A program made the position numbers and the translations under genes. The notes below the pieces were generated by a model, which did no database searches, was not told the origin of the DNA, and saw only the letters and a list, made by a program, of their open reading frames with translations. A stretch of DNA of 12,140 nucleotides from Opitutia bacterium. Lineage in GTDB: Bacteria; Verrucomicrobiota; Verrucomicrobiia; Opitutales; Seribacteraceae. Each line of letters opens with the position of its first letter. Positions within the stretch are counted from its first letter, which is position 1. Positions 1-8,023 of the stretch are shown in pieces. The DNA is taken from contig JABHOU010000431.1 in the NCBI GenBank assembly GCA_018695085.1, positions 1-12,140 of the forward strand, in the 5' to 3' direction.

Positions 1-1557
1 ACCTTCATGAGCAGGAAAGCTCTTGTTTCCTTTTTGGAGGAACAAGTGGCCGACGCCAAGGAGCAGGGCGTTCTGTTCTCTCTTCACATGAAGGCGACCA
101 TGATGAAGGTGTCCGACCCCATCATCTTCGGGCACGGCGTAGAGGCGTTCTTTCGTCCGGTGTTCGACAAACACGCCGATGCCATCGCCGAGCTCGACGT
201 GAACGTGAAAAACGGCTTCGGCGATCTCTTGGCCAAAATCGAGTCTTTGCCCGAAGACGAGAAGGCACAGATCGAGGCGACCATTCGCGATTGCTATGAC
301 AATGGCCCGGGCATTGCCATGGTCAATTCGGACAACGGCATCACCAACCTTCACGTCCCCTCCGACGTCATCATCGACGCATCCATGCCCGCGATGATTC
401 GCACCTCCGGGCAAATGTGGAACGCCGAGGGCAACCCGCAAGACGCCAAGACCGTAATTCCCGACAGCTCCTACGCCGGCGTCTACGCCGCTACCATCGA
501 CTTCTGCAAAGAACACGGCGCTTTCGATCCGACTACCATGGGCACCGTTCCCAACGTCGGGCTCATGGCGCAAAAGGCGGAAGAATACGGTTCGCACGAC
601 AAAACCTTCGAAATCCCGTCCGACGGCTCGGTTCGCGTCCTCGATTCGAGCGGAAACGTTCTCACCGAGCATGCCGTGGATACGGGCGACGTTTGGCGTG
701 CTTGTCAGGCAAAGGACGCTCCTATCCGCAACTGGGTCGAGCTTGCCGTCTCTCGTGCACGAGCAACCGGAAGTCCCGCCGTTTTCTGGCTCGACGAGAA
801 TCGCGCTCACGACGCGGAGCTAATCAAGAAAGTGAACCGACACCTCGGCGATCACGATACCGACGGGCTCGACCTCCAAATCCTCGCTCCCTCCGATGCC
901 ACCAAATTCACCCTGGCTCGCTCCAAGGCGGGAGAAGATACCATATCGGTGACCGGAAACGTTCTTCGTGACTACCTCACCGACCTTTTTCCAATCCTCG
1001 AAGTGGGGACGTCGGCCAAGATGCTTTCCATCGTTCCCTTGATGAACGGCGGCGGACTTTTCGAGACCGGGGCAGGGGGGTCCGCCCCTAAGCACGTCCA
1101 GCAGATGGAAAGGGAAAACCACCTCCGTTGGGATTCCCTCGGGGAATTTCTAGCCCTGGCCGTTTCCTTCGAACACCTAGCCACGACGAACGACAATCTT
1201 AAGGCCGCCGTTCTCGGCCGAACCTTGGACGACGCCACCGATCTCTTCCTGCGCCACGACAAGTCGCCTTCTCGCAAGGTCAACGAGCTGGATAACCGTG
1301 GAAGTCACTTCTATTTGGCCCTCTACTGGGCGCAGGCTCTAGCTGAACAGACGGACGACGCAGATCTTCAAGCCGCCTTCGCTCCCGTCGCCGCCGAGCT
1401 CGTATCCAACGAAGAATCCATCCTTCGCGAAATGATCGACGTTCAAGGCCCGCCCGCGGATTTGGGAGGCTACTACCTCGTCGACGAAGTGAAGACCTCC
1501 GCCGTCATGCGCCCAAGCGCGATCTTCAACGAAATCATCGGAAAGCTTCTTAGTTAG
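1..1557 (+). CDS. icd: NADP-dependent isocitrate dehydrogenase, monomeric type (5' end outside window)
   Basis: Catalyses NADP-dependent oxidative decarboxylation of isocitrate to 2-oxoglutarate in the cytoplasmic TCA cycle. The reading frame is already open at base 1 (codons for Thr-Phe precede the first Met at base 7). About 518 residues are visible, whereas monomeric IDHs are about 740 residues, so roughly 220 N-terminal residues lie upstream and the Met at base 7 is internal. Family signatures seen: KATMMKVSDPIIFGH (about 88-132), KTVIPDSSYAGVYA (about 448-490), the near-invariant TMGTVPNVGLMAQKAEEYG (about 535-593), SRARATGSPAVFWLDENRAHD (about 751-813), GGGLFETGAGGSAPKHVQQ (1048-1104), and the C-terminal GGYYLVDEVKTSAVMRPS. 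This is the monomeric family, unrelated in sequence to homodimeric E. coli Icd. The stop is TAG at 1555. No frameshift or damaged motif is seen. Confidence 0.95.
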   Translation, partial: TFMSRKALVSFLEEQVADAKEQGVLFSLHMKATMMKVSDPIIFGHGVEAFFRPVFDKHADAIAELDVNVKNGFGDLLAKIESLPEDEKAQIEATIRDCYDNGPGIAMVNSDNGITNLHVPSDVIIDASMPAMIRTSGQMWNAEGNPQDAKTVIPDSSYAGVYAATIDFCKEHGAFDPTTMGTVPNVGLMAQKAEEYGSHDKTFEIPSDGSVRVLDSSGNVLTEHAVDTGDVWRACQAKDAPIRNWVELAVSRARATGSPAVFWLDENRAHDAELIKKVNRHLGDHDTDGLDLQILAPSDATKFTLARSKAGEDTISVTGNVLRDYLTDLFPILEVGTSAKMLSIVPLMNGGGLFETGAGGSAPKHVQQMERENHLRWDSLGEFLALAVSFEHLATTNDNLKAAVLGRTLDDATDLFLRHDKSPSRKVNELDNRGSHFYLALYWAQALAEQTDDADLQAAFAPVAAELVSNEESILREMIDVQGPPADLGGYYLVDEVKTSAVMRPSAIFNEIIGKLLS

Positions 1558-1665
1558 GAATCGCCCTTAGCATGATTAGCGGAGGATTCGCCGCTTGGAA
1601 TTCGTCTTGCCGAACCAAATGGGTTCAGGTTCAATCGTCTTTGTGGTCAACACTGTTTTCAGCCG

Positions 1666-1968
1666 GTGAAAGCTTCAGTGCATGACAAAATCATTTACGG
1701 AATAATCTTCAGCGTTTTTTTCGGGTTGTCAGCCTATGCGGCGACGAAAGACACGGGTTGGGCTTGTTTGGGCTTTTGGGTTCTCCCTTTTGTTTACATT
1801 CTGATGAGCATTTGGAGAAGCGATAAAGTTTCCTTCCTGATCAAGGTAATGTTTCTTGTGAGTTACGTTTTGGGAGGATTCGTGATGGTGAATGTACATC
1901 CGGGTGCCGGTTCGCTTATCGTTTTTTTGGCGCCAGCCCTTATCTTGTGGATTTCTGGGGTGATCTGA
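1666..1968 (+). CDS. Small four-helix integral membrane protein, function unknown
   Basis: A 100-residue protein that I do not recognise. Hydrophobic segments at about residues 9-26, 30-49, 56-75 and 81-98 suggest four short membrane spans joined by tiny loops. Charged residues are confined to the start (KASVHDK), one loop after helix 1 (TKDTG) and one after helix 2 (WRSDK). The start is uncertain: GTG at 1666 gives the longest frame and GTG at 1678 is possible, while the first in-frame ATG (about 1804) would delete half of the membrane segments. No convincing Shine-Dalgarno precedes either GTG. It lies 108 bases after the isocitrate dehydrogenase stop on the same strand and converges with the lactonase gene. 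Its base composition is visibly richer in A and T than the dehydrogenase gene. The membrane pattern is coherent enough to call it a gene, but nothing indicates a function. Confidence 0.6.
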   Translation: MKASVHDKIIYGIIFSVFFGLSAYAATKDTGWACLGFWVLPFVYILMSIWRSDKVSFLIKVMFLVSYVLGGFVMVNVHPGAGSLIVFLAPALILWISGVI

Positions 1969-2048
1969 TAACGGGTCCTCAATGCATTCGGATGACCCCT
2001 ACTGCAGGTTCCGGTTGTCGGAAGTACCAACAAGTAAGGTTGTGTGTC
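1969..2048. other. Convergent intergenic gap with two weak inverted repeats
   Basis: Eighty bases separate the convergent membrane-protein and lactonase genes. Two inverted repeats are visible: GGGTC (1973-1977) with GACCC (1994-1998) around a 16-nt loop, and TTCCG (2009-2013) with CGGAA (2019-2023) around a 5-nt loop, the second extendable by GG/CC after a bulge. Neither is followed by a T-tract on either strand, so they are not standard intrinsic terminators. They could act as transcript-end structures for both genes. This is inference from position only. Confidence 0.25.
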
Positions 2049-3170
2049 CTAATCTACGAAGAGAATGCAGATGGGAGAGGGGACGTTGATCACCGAACCT
2101 CTTTGGTAGGTCAAGCGTCCGGTGGTCTGATCTATGCGGTGGGCGGCGATGGTGTTGGAATCGGCGCCTGCGGCTAAAAGCCAATCGGCTCGTGGCGTCA
2201 GATTGATGTTTCTTGGAAAGGCTCCTCGGATGGGTTGAATCTGTTCTACTTTCAGTTTTCCCGTACTTGACTTGGCATGGTAGAGGGTGACGCTGTCGTG
2301 CCCGCGGTTGGAGGAATATACGAATTTGCCGCCGGGATGGACGAGAATCTCGGCGGAGGAATTGAAACTTTCGGCGGCTTTTGCTTCCTCGCTGAGAGCC
2401 GGTGTGGTGGTCAGGGCTTTGGCCAAACCATTCTTTGGGTTCCAAGAGAAGGTCGTTACGGAGAGGCTGAGCTCGTTGAGCAGGTATATGAATTTCCCGT
2501 CGATGGAAAAGCGCATGTGACGGGGACCTCCTCCGGGAACGGATTGGCCGAATGCGTGAGGGGTAATGGCGGTTTTGTCGGCATTGACCTTGTAGATGAC
2601 GATTTGATCCAGACCGAGGTCGGGCACCAAGGCGAATTTGCCGTCCGGGGAGAAGCCGCACCAGTGAGGATGAGGAGAATCCTGCCGCCGTTGCACCACC
2701 TTGGATCCACCCTTGTGTTCGTGGATTGTGGGTTCGCCCAAATTTCCTTTGGCGTCGAGGGGGAAAAGGGCGGTGGAGCCGCCTCCGTACTGGGCGGTGA
2801 GAAGAAACTTTCCGCTCGGATGTACCGCAATGTGAGCGCCGCCTCCGTCGGGGCACACCATACGGGTGAATTCCTTTAGTTCTCCACCTGCTGATCTTTG
2901 GTAACCCACGGTTCCCGCTTTTCCATCCCAACGGCTCAGGGAATAGAGAATCTTTCCATTTGGGTGGTGAGCGAGGAATCCGGGCGAACCGATCTTGGCC
3001 GCGAGTTTGGCGGGTGAGAATTTTCCGTTATCCGGATTGAAGGTGGCGTGATAAATGCCTTCCGCTCCGCGTCCCCCGGTACCGAAGAAAACCTCGATAG
3101 GCTTGGCGAAGGATAGGGACCCGATGGCAAAGAAGAAGGTGATTGCGATGAATTGTTTTAGAAATTTCAT
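2049..3170 (-). CDS. Exported lactonase-family beta-propeller protein (6-phosphogluconolactonase-like fold)
   Basis: A 373-residue member of the lactonase family (PF10282; YbhE/Pgl-like seven-bladed beta-propeller). Propeller repeats end in the family pattern of HPxGKF or xPDGKF followed by a hydrophobic strand: AHIAVHPSGKFLLTAQYGGG (about 112-131), SPHPHWCGFSPDGKFALVPD (165-184), GGGPRHMRFSIDGKFIYLLN (213-232), ILVHPGGKFVYSSNRG (275-290) and NINLTPRADWLLAAG (321-335). Cytoplasmic Pgl hydrolyses 6-phosphogluconolactone, but here an N-terminal signal peptide (residues 1-22, KFLKQ then a hydrophobic core, ending SFA before KPIE) sends it to the periplasm. A phosphorylated substrate is therefore unlikely, and an unphosphorylated sugar lactone or a non-enzymatic role is more plausible. 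The ATG is at 3168-3170, preceded by only a weak purine stretch. It starts 36 bases after the stop of the dehydrogenase gene and is probably the last gene of the cluster. Confidence 0.85.
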   Translation of the reverse strand: MKFLKQFIAITFFFAIGSLSFAKPIEVFFGTGGRGAEGIYHATFNPDNGKFSPAKLAAKIGSPGFLAHHPNGKILYSLSRWDGKAGTVGYQRSAGGELKEFTRMVCPDGGGAHIAVHPSGKFLLTAQYGGGSTALFPLDAKGNLGEPTIHEHKGGSKVVQRRQDSPHPHWCGFSPDGKFALVPDLGLDQIVIYKVNADKTAITPHAFGQSVPGGGPRHMRFSIDGKFIYLLNELSLSVTTFSWNPKNGLAKALTTTPALSEEAKAAESFNSSAEILVHPGGKFVYSSNRGHDSVTLYHAKSSTGKLKVEQIQPIRGAFPRNINLTPRADWLLAAGADSNTIAAHRIDQTTGRLTYQRGSVINVPSPICILFVD

Positions 3171-3206
3171 AAGTTTGCCACGGATAATGCGGACTAGTTG
3201 GCGTTG

Positions 3207-4154
3207 TCAATTTGGATTTGAAGGTAATTCTTGATCTTCTACTGAGTGTCGATCATGCCCCTGTTTTTCCAATTTTCGGTACCACTCGTAAAGTCCGCTG
3301 TGGTCAAGCTCTCCTAGCCCATCCTCTATCATCCTTTCCCAAAGCTTCTTGTTGGTCTCCAGCATAGGGAGGGTCAACTTGTTTGCGGTCGCCACGTTGG
3401 AGGCTTCGACCAAATCCTTCAGTTGGTTGATCGCCGTGCCACCGGGTTCGAAGTCTTCTTCGATCATCCTGAGTCCATGCTGGTGGAGAATCTTGCTCTG
3501 GGCGAAGCCGCCCAACAAGGCAGTTCGGGTAGCCTTCAGGTCGACTCCGTTTTCCCGGCACAAAAGAAAGGCTTCGCTCAGAGACGCTATGGTCGAGGCG
3601 ACGATGACCTGGTTGGCCAACTTGGCGCATTGCCCGGCTCCGCTCGGTCCCATGTAGGTGATGGTGGTACCCAGCAAACCAAGCACGGGACGTATTGCAT
3701 TCACGCTTTCTTCCCGACCTCCCGCCATGATAGTCAGATTTGCCTCGCGAGCTCCCTTTTGCCCTCCAGAAACGGGGGCATCGATCCAGTCGGACCCAAT
3801 GCCAAGAGCCTTCTCTTGCCAACCTCTCGTGGCTTCGACCGCCGTGCTTCCCATGTCGATGACCTTTGAGCCGGTAGCCAGTCCAGCGAAAAGCCCGTCC
3901 TCTCCTTCTACCACCTCGCCGACCGAGCTGGCATTGGGCAGGCTCAGGAAGATCAGTCCGTCCCCTACACCTTGCGCCGCTTCGCTCGGACTGGATGCAA
4001 CGTCCGCTCCTTCGCCGGTCAGTTCCTCAAGGACTTGCTTGCTCCGATTGAAAAGCGTGATCCGGGCACCTGCTCTCATCAGGTGACGGGCCATGGGCTT
4101 GCCCATGTTTCCCAGGCCGATGAACCCGATTCGACTGTCGCTTACCGAATGCAT
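3207..4154 (-). CDS. NAD(P)-dependent dehydrogenase, 3-hydroxyisobutyrate dehydrogenase / beta-hydroxyacid dehydrogenase family
   Basis: A cytoplasmic beta-hydroxyacid dehydrogenase of 315 residues, a normal length for the family. Seen: Rossmann motif RIGFIGLGNMGKPMARHL (residues 8-25, GLGNMG 13-18); FNRS at 35-38, where Asn-Arg rather than Asp after the second strand suggests an NADP preference; substrate-binding DAPVSGGQKGA (125-135); catalytic Lys178 with Asn181 in GAGQCAKLANQ; and a conserved Lys246 in INQLKDL. The C-terminal domain carries the DHSGLYEWYRKLE ending typical of the family. The substrate is not determinable; relatives reduce or oxidise 3-hydroxyisobutyrate, tartronate semialdehyde, glyoxylate or succinic semialdehyde. 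The ATG at 4152-4154 is chosen because it places seven residues before the first strand; a TTG at 4193 would add 13 residues without homology-like character. It follows the DUF1552 gene by 60 bases on the same strand. Confidence 0.85.
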   Translation of the reverse strand: MHSVSDSRIGFIGLGNMGKPMARHLMRAGARITLFNRSKQVLEELTGEGADVASSPSEAAQGVGDGLIFLSLPNASSVGEVVEGEDGLFAGLATGSKVIDMGSTAVEATRGWQEKALGIGSDWIDAPVSGGQKGAREANLTIMAGGREESVNAIRPVLGLLGTTITYMGPSGAGQCAKLANQVIVASTIASLSEAFLLCRENGVDLKATRTALLGGFAQSKILHQHGLRMIEEDFEPGGTAINQLKDLVEASNVATANKLTLPMLETNKKLWERMIEDGLGELDHSGLYEWYRKLEKQGHDRHSVEDQELPSNPN

Positions 4155-4214
4155 TTGGAGACAAGAAACATGCCTTTGCTTGGGATATGACAAGGTCTTC
4201 GAATCATGCGGAAA

Positions 4215-5498
4215 CTAGCTCTCCAGTCCACGGATGGTCGACTTGGTGCTGCTTCCGAATTTTTCGATCTCCAAACCCATGCGTTGAGCAAGCGGGACAA
4301 AGAGGTTGGCGAAGGGAGTGTTATTATCGGGGTCATGGGCAACGTGGCGACCGTGTTTGTAGCCGCCGCCAGCGAGCAGAATGGGTAAGTTGCGCCAACT
4401 GTGCGATGAAGCGTTGCCGAGGTTGGAACCGAAGAGGATGGCAGTGTGATCGAGCAGACGGTCGCTGCCTTCCTTCACGCTTTTGAGTTTGGTGAGGAAT
4501 TCGCCGAGCACTTCAAACTCAGCGGCTTCGATGCGGGCCAATTCCTCGATCTTGTTTTCGTCACGGCCGTGATGAGAGAGCATGTGCCAGTCGGTTCGCA
4601 CGCCGGGGATGTTGCTGGGTACGGCATTCATTCCGCCAATGGAGAAAGCGATCACGCGCGTCGAATCTGTCTGCAAAGCCAGCAGGATGAGGTCGTACAT
4701 TAGCCGTTGTTTGGCAAGGATATCGTTGCGATCGGCAACGTCCTGCGGTTCATCATAATTGACCTTTGGCTTGGGGCGATTGGCCCACTGTTTGTTCTGT
4801 TGCAAACGGACTTCCAGTTCACGGACCGAAGTGAAGTATTCGTCAAGCTTCTCACGATCGCGCGCGCCGAGGGTCAAATTGAGCGTCTTTGCATCGTTTA
4901 GCACCGTATCCAGAATACTTCGGCCACGCTCGAGGTCCTTGATTTCTTCGGCCACTTCCTTCTCGGTACCGTTGAAAAACAGTTGACGGAAAATCTTTGC
5001 CGGATGTGTCTGGGCTGGGATTTGCACACCATTGGCAGTCCAAGACAGCGACTGCCCGCGCGCCCCAACGGTGAGTGAAGGAAACCGCGTAGCCGCGCCA
5101 ATGTGCTTGGCCATCAACTGATCGATTGAGATTGTGTTTTTAAACCCAGCCAATCCCGGGTGCGGAGCGCTGGTTAACCAAGTGAGTTCGCTTGTGTGAC
5201 CACTGGCACCGTTTGAGTTCGGATGTGACAAACCCGAGAACACCGTAAAATCCTTCCGGTGTTGCTCAAGCTTTTGCAGATAAAGGGGTATCTTGTAGTT
5301 CGCGCCGGTTTCAGTGGGAATGAAGTGGGGCGCGTGAAAGCCGAGGCCCCCATTCATCGCTACAAAACGCTTGGGCGGTGCGGAAGCCTTGGCGAAGGCG
5401 GGCGTCATGGCGCTCAGGAACGGCAGGGCCACGGCGGCCCCCGTGCCCTTCAGAAAGGTGCGGCGGTTCAACGAGGTTTTGGTGGCGACGAAGCTCAT
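4215..5498 (-). CDS. DUF1552 protein, Tat-exported
   Basis: A 427-residue DUF1552 protein (PF07586). The N-terminus has a twin-arginine signal: NRRTFLKG at residues 11-18, a hydrophobic stretch ending FLSAM, and a likely cleavage site after AFA (about 34-36), so it is exported folded, possibly with a cofactor. Family hallmarks are PKRFVAMNGGLGFHAPHF near the mature start, YDLILLALQTDSTRVIAFSIGG in the middle, and the near-invariant HTAILFGSNLGNASSHSWRNLPILLAGGGYKHGRH towards the C-terminus. No enzymatic activity is established for the family. It is almost always beside a DUF1592-type cytochrome-like protein; here that gene is immediately upstream, its TAA (5500-5502) separated by one base from this ATG (5496-5498), so translational coupling is likely. 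The His- and Asn-rich conserved segment suggests metal binding, but this is inference. Confidence 0.9.
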   Translation of the reverse strand: MSFVATKTSLNRRTFLKGTGAAVALPFLSAMTPAFAKASAPPKRFVAMNGGLGFHAPHFIPTETGANYKIPLYLQKLEQHRKDFTVFSGLSHPNSNGASGHTSELTWLTSAPHPGLAGFKNTISIDQLMAKHIGAATRFPSLTVGARGQSLSWTANGVQIPAQTHPAKIFRQLFFNGTEKEVAEEIKDLERGRSILDTVLNDAKTLNLTLGARDREKLDEYFTSVRELEVRLQQNKQWANRPKPKVNYDEPQDVADRNDILAKQRLMYDLILLALQTDSTRVIAFSIGGMNAVPSNIPGVRTDWHMLSHHGRDENKIEELARIEAAEFEVLGEFLTKLKSVKEGSDRLLDHTAILFGSNLGNASSHSWRNLPILLAGGGYKHGRHVAHDPDNNTPFANLFVPLAQRMGLEIEKFGSSTKSTIRGLES

Positions 5499-5499
5499 G

Positions 5500-7920
5500 T
5501 TACTTGTTTAGAAAAATCTTGGATTCAATAATATGGTGAAAGAGGTCGCGAACGCGATGTTTGTTTGGAGCGGTGTCCAGCGTAATGCGATCAAGCTCGG
5601 TGCGGTCAGAAAAGCCAAGTTCACGCCCTGTCGCAAAGGTGAGGAGCTTGGCGGCAAATGCTCGGGCAAGACGGTCATCATGCTGAGCGAGATAATCACG
5701 GTAGCCGCGGAAATCCTGATAACGCGAGCCATCGAGAAACTTGCCGGAACTATCCACTTCGGGTCCGAGGCGATACACCACCTTGCGGCCTCGAACGAGG
5801 GCTTTCACCTTATCTCCGCCTTTACTGCGGAATCGATCGCGACGCATACCGGTAACGTCGAAGCTTTCCAATGCAAACCCGAGTGGATCAATGTGGTTGT
5901 GGCAGGAAGCGCAACTGGAAACGTTGCGGTGTTTTTCCAAAAGCTCGCGCAAGGAGGAAGCTCCTCGGATATCCGGTTCCACGCCGGGGATATTCGGAGG
6001 GGGTGGCGTTGGAGTGATGCCAAGGATACGCTCCATCACATAGACTCCACGCACTACGGGCGAGGTAGCCGAACCATTGGCTGACACCTTCATTACGCTG
6101 CCTTGGCTTAGGAAACCGCCCCGCCAGCTGTCGGCGGGCAAGTTCACTTTGCGGAACTGCGAGCCCGTTACGTCGGGGATGCCGTAGTGCTCGGCCATAC
6201 GATCGTTGATCATGGCGAAATCACTCTTCACGATGTTGGCAACCGGATGATTGCCTTCGATCAGCTCACGCAAAAACGCCTCCGTCTCCCGTGGCATGGA
6301 AAAACGCAGGTACGGTTCATACTCCGGATACAGAGTGCGGTCGGGTATTGTGAAATCCATGTCCCGCAGGTTGAGCCACGCCTCGGTGAAGTCGGTAATG
6401 AACCGCTCGAAGCGTTTGTCTTTGAGCAACCGTTCGGTCTGGTCACGGAGATTGGCACGTAGTTTACCAGCACGGGCAAGGCCCAGCAACTCAGCGTCAG
6501 GCGCAGTGCGTGTGAGAAAATAGGAAAGACGGCTGGCGAGCGCATGATCATCCAACTCTCCGGCCGGTTCGCGCAAGTAAAGAAAGTGAGGCGAGCTTAA
6601 CACTGCTGTCGCTGCGGTGCGCAACGCAGGCTCAAATAACTCGCCTTTGGCCCGTTCGCTTTCAAAGAGTTTCAGGTAGGGAACCACCTCTTTGGCATTC
6701 ACCGGTCGACGGAACGCTGCGTTTGTCAAACGGGCCAGAGCCTGTTCGGCATCGGTTTTTTCATCGGATGATTTAATTTCAAATTTCGGTTTGTACCACG
6801 ACTTTTTGCGGTCATTCGGATTGCGTGGCGAAATCTCCACGCGGTTAATGCCTTTCAGGATCAGCTTGTGTCCTGCGGATGGAAATTGGCTGATCAAAGG
6901 GCCTTCGATTTCCACCGAGTGAATCGCTAGTCCCGGCCCCTTATACTCTTTAGCGTGAATTTTCTTCGGGCGTCTCCTGCCTAGGTCCGAGTCTGAAATT
7001 CCGTAGGGCTCGACTTGGATCATGTAGCCGTCTCCCATGAAGGCCGTCAGTTCCACGACATGCGTCTTGCCGGAAGCTCCGGGTGGAAAGGAAAAGTATC
7101 CAAAGATAGGCTTTTCGGCTCCTTGCTTGAAGGTCGTTGCGCCTACGGAGAATGTGATCGGGGTCTCAGACTGGTAGGCGAAGCCGCGAACCTTGATCCG
7201 GTACAATCCCTCGCCACGCGTATTCGCCGTTCGGATCATGCCCGTGGGATACCCGTACGGCGAAAATCGCACCACCGAACCGTCTTCAAGCTTGAGCCGG
7301 TTGTCGCCCAAGTACCGGTCCAGTCTTTTGTCGTCCGTGTAACGGCCCACGCGCTTCTGGGGTTCGGGTGCCTGGGTCGTCTTGGCAATAGCCTCTTCCA
7401 GCGCAACACCACAGGCCTTGAGATACATTTTCATGTGTTGCATGGAAACGCCCAGAGCGTCACCGACATTGTCAAACTCATGCGAACGCCCATCTTCGGG
7501 AAGCATGCTTCCGAGCTCCAGCGACGTGCCGAAAAGATCGTTCATCGTATTCTCATACTCGCGCTGGTTCAAGCGCCTGAGCACGGTGCCCTTGGACTTC
7601 TCGTGAGCCGCCACCAGAACGGGTTCAAGCTGAAGCCTCAGTTTCTTGAGTTCATCCGCTTGGGGGCGGTCCTTGATCTTCTTCGGCGGCATTTCACCGG
7701 TAATGGCCCGGTCGTAAATTCGTTCCCATTTCGCGAAGACTGCGGGGTCGGACAATTTGTCGGACAGTTCGTCCATCGCCAAGCCGCCCTTCTTGGCGCC
7801 GTCCCCATGGCAATCATAGCAATGAAGCTCCAGTATTTCGGACAGTTCATGCTTCCAGTCTTTGGCCCCCAAGTTGACCAATCCAAGAAAAAGGAAAGCG
7901 ATCAATGAAATTTTACTCAT
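5500..7920 (-). CDS. Exported cytochrome-c-like multidomain protein (PSCyt1-DUF1587-DUF1595-DUF1592-DUF1588-DUF1585)
   Basis: A predicted exported protein of 806 residues. A Sec signal (residues 1-19, MSKISLIAFLFLGLVNLGA) precedes a PSCyt1-like haem site C34-Y-D-C37-H38 in LHCYDCHGDGAKKGGLAMDEL. Then follow DUF1587 (TVLRRLNQREYENTMNDLFG, about 111-130), a beta-rich middle region probably a carbohydrate-binding-like domain, DUF1595 (ALARLTNAAFRRPV), DUF1592 (ALASRLSYFLTRTAPDAEL), DUF1588 (WRGGFLSQGSVMKVSANG to a second CxxCH, C670-C673-H674, in CASCHNHIDPLGFALE), and C-terminal DUF1585 (FAAKLLTFATGRELG). This is the usual domain order of the family. The likely role is periplasmic electron transfer or oxidation of a polymer or sugar, but no substrate is established. 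The ATG at 7918-7920 is chosen because it begins the signal peptide; an upstream in-frame start at 8064 would bury it and overlap the divergent gene. This is the first gene of the minus-strand cluster. Confidence 0.9.
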   Translation of the reverse strand: MSKISLIAFLFLGLVNLGAKDWKHELSEILELHCYDCHGDGAKKGGLAMDELSDKLSDPAVFAKWERIYDRAITGEMPPKKIKDRPQADELKKLRLQLEPVLVAAHEKSKGTVLRRLNQREYENTMNDLFGTSLELGSMLPEDGRSHEFDNVGDALGVSMQHMKMYLKACGVALEEAIAKTTQAPEPQKRVGRYTDDKRLDRYLGDNRLKLEDGSVVRFSPYGYPTGMIRTANTRGEGLYRIKVRGFAYQSETPITFSVGATTFKQGAEKPIFGYFSFPPGASGKTHVVELTAFMGDGYMIQVEPYGISDSDLGRRRPKKIHAKEYKGPGLAIHSVEIEGPLISQFPSAGHKLILKGINRVEISPRNPNDRKKSWYKPKFEIKSSDEKTDAEQALARLTNAAFRRPVNAKEVVPYLKLFESERAKGELFEPALRTAATAVLSSPHFLYLREPAGELDDHALASRLSYFLTRTAPDAELLGLARAGKLRANLRDQTERLLKDKRFERFITDFTEAWLNLRDMDFTIPDRTLYPEYEPYLRFSMPRETEAFLRELIEGNHPVANIVKSDFAMINDRMAEHYGIPDVTGSQFRKVNLPADSWRGGFLSQGSVMKVSANGSATSPVVRGVYVMERILGITPTPPPPNIPGVEPDIRGASSLRELLEKHRNVSSCASCHNHIDPLGFALESFDVTGMRRDRFRSKGGDKVKALVRGRKVVYRLGPEVDSSGKFLDGSRYQDFRGYRDYLAQHDDRLARAFAAKLLTFATGRELGFSDRTELDRITLDTAPNKHRVRDLFHHIIESKIFLNK

Positions 7921-8023
7921 ACACTGAGTCTCTTTAATAGTTCCCAAGAGGAGGATTCCACAAAAAAATAGGACGACTTTCTTATTGCAATCTAGTTGCG
8001 TTAAGGCGATGTTGGGATTTCTA
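7921..8023. promoter_or_regulatory. Divergent intergenic region, presumed promoters for both directions
   Basis: These 103 bases lie between the divergent starts of the cytochrome-like gene (-) and the His/Cys-rich protein gene (+), so both promoters should be here or just inside the genes. Visible elements: a small inverted repeat GCAA-N5-TTGC (7987-7999), a possible regulator site ahead of the metal-related pair, and CTCTT (7930-7934) with AAGAG (7946-7950) close to the minus-strand start. Neither has more than five base pairs, and neither matches a Fur or Zur consensus I can name with confidence. No clean -35/-10 pair could be assigned by eye. Confidence 0.4.

Noticed and set aside
7..9. 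ATG at base 7 as the start of the isocitrate dehydrogenase
   Set aside because: The frame is open to base 1, the family is about 740 residues, and the sequence at base 7 matches the middle of the protein. The gene is cut by the window edge, not a short gene.
1578..1626. Small hairpins after the isocitrate dehydrogenase stop (AGCGG/CCGCT and GAACC/GGTTC)
   Set aside because: Five-pair stems without T-tracts; not distinguishable from chance.
2277..2879. Plus-strand frame of 200 codons opposite the lactonase gene
   Set aside because: Gly/Val/Glu-rich shadow of the propeller repeats, with no ribosome site or recognisable fold.
1999..2931. Long minus-strand open frame (310 codons) overlapping the lactonase in another frame
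   Set aside because: Its product is extremely Arg/Ser/His-rich without structure, while the lactonase frame shows a signal peptide and propeller repeats.
4155..4193. TTG start at 4193 for the dehydrogenase
   Set aside because: It adds 13 residues before the usual start of the Rossmann domain; the ATG at 4154 fits the family. A GAAG upstream of the TTG keeps it possible but less likely.
7015..7908. Long plus-strand open frame (297 codons) opposite the cytochrome-like gene
   Set aside because: It is antisense to a well-supported multidomain gene, has no domain or signal pattern, and reflects the codon bias of the true strand.
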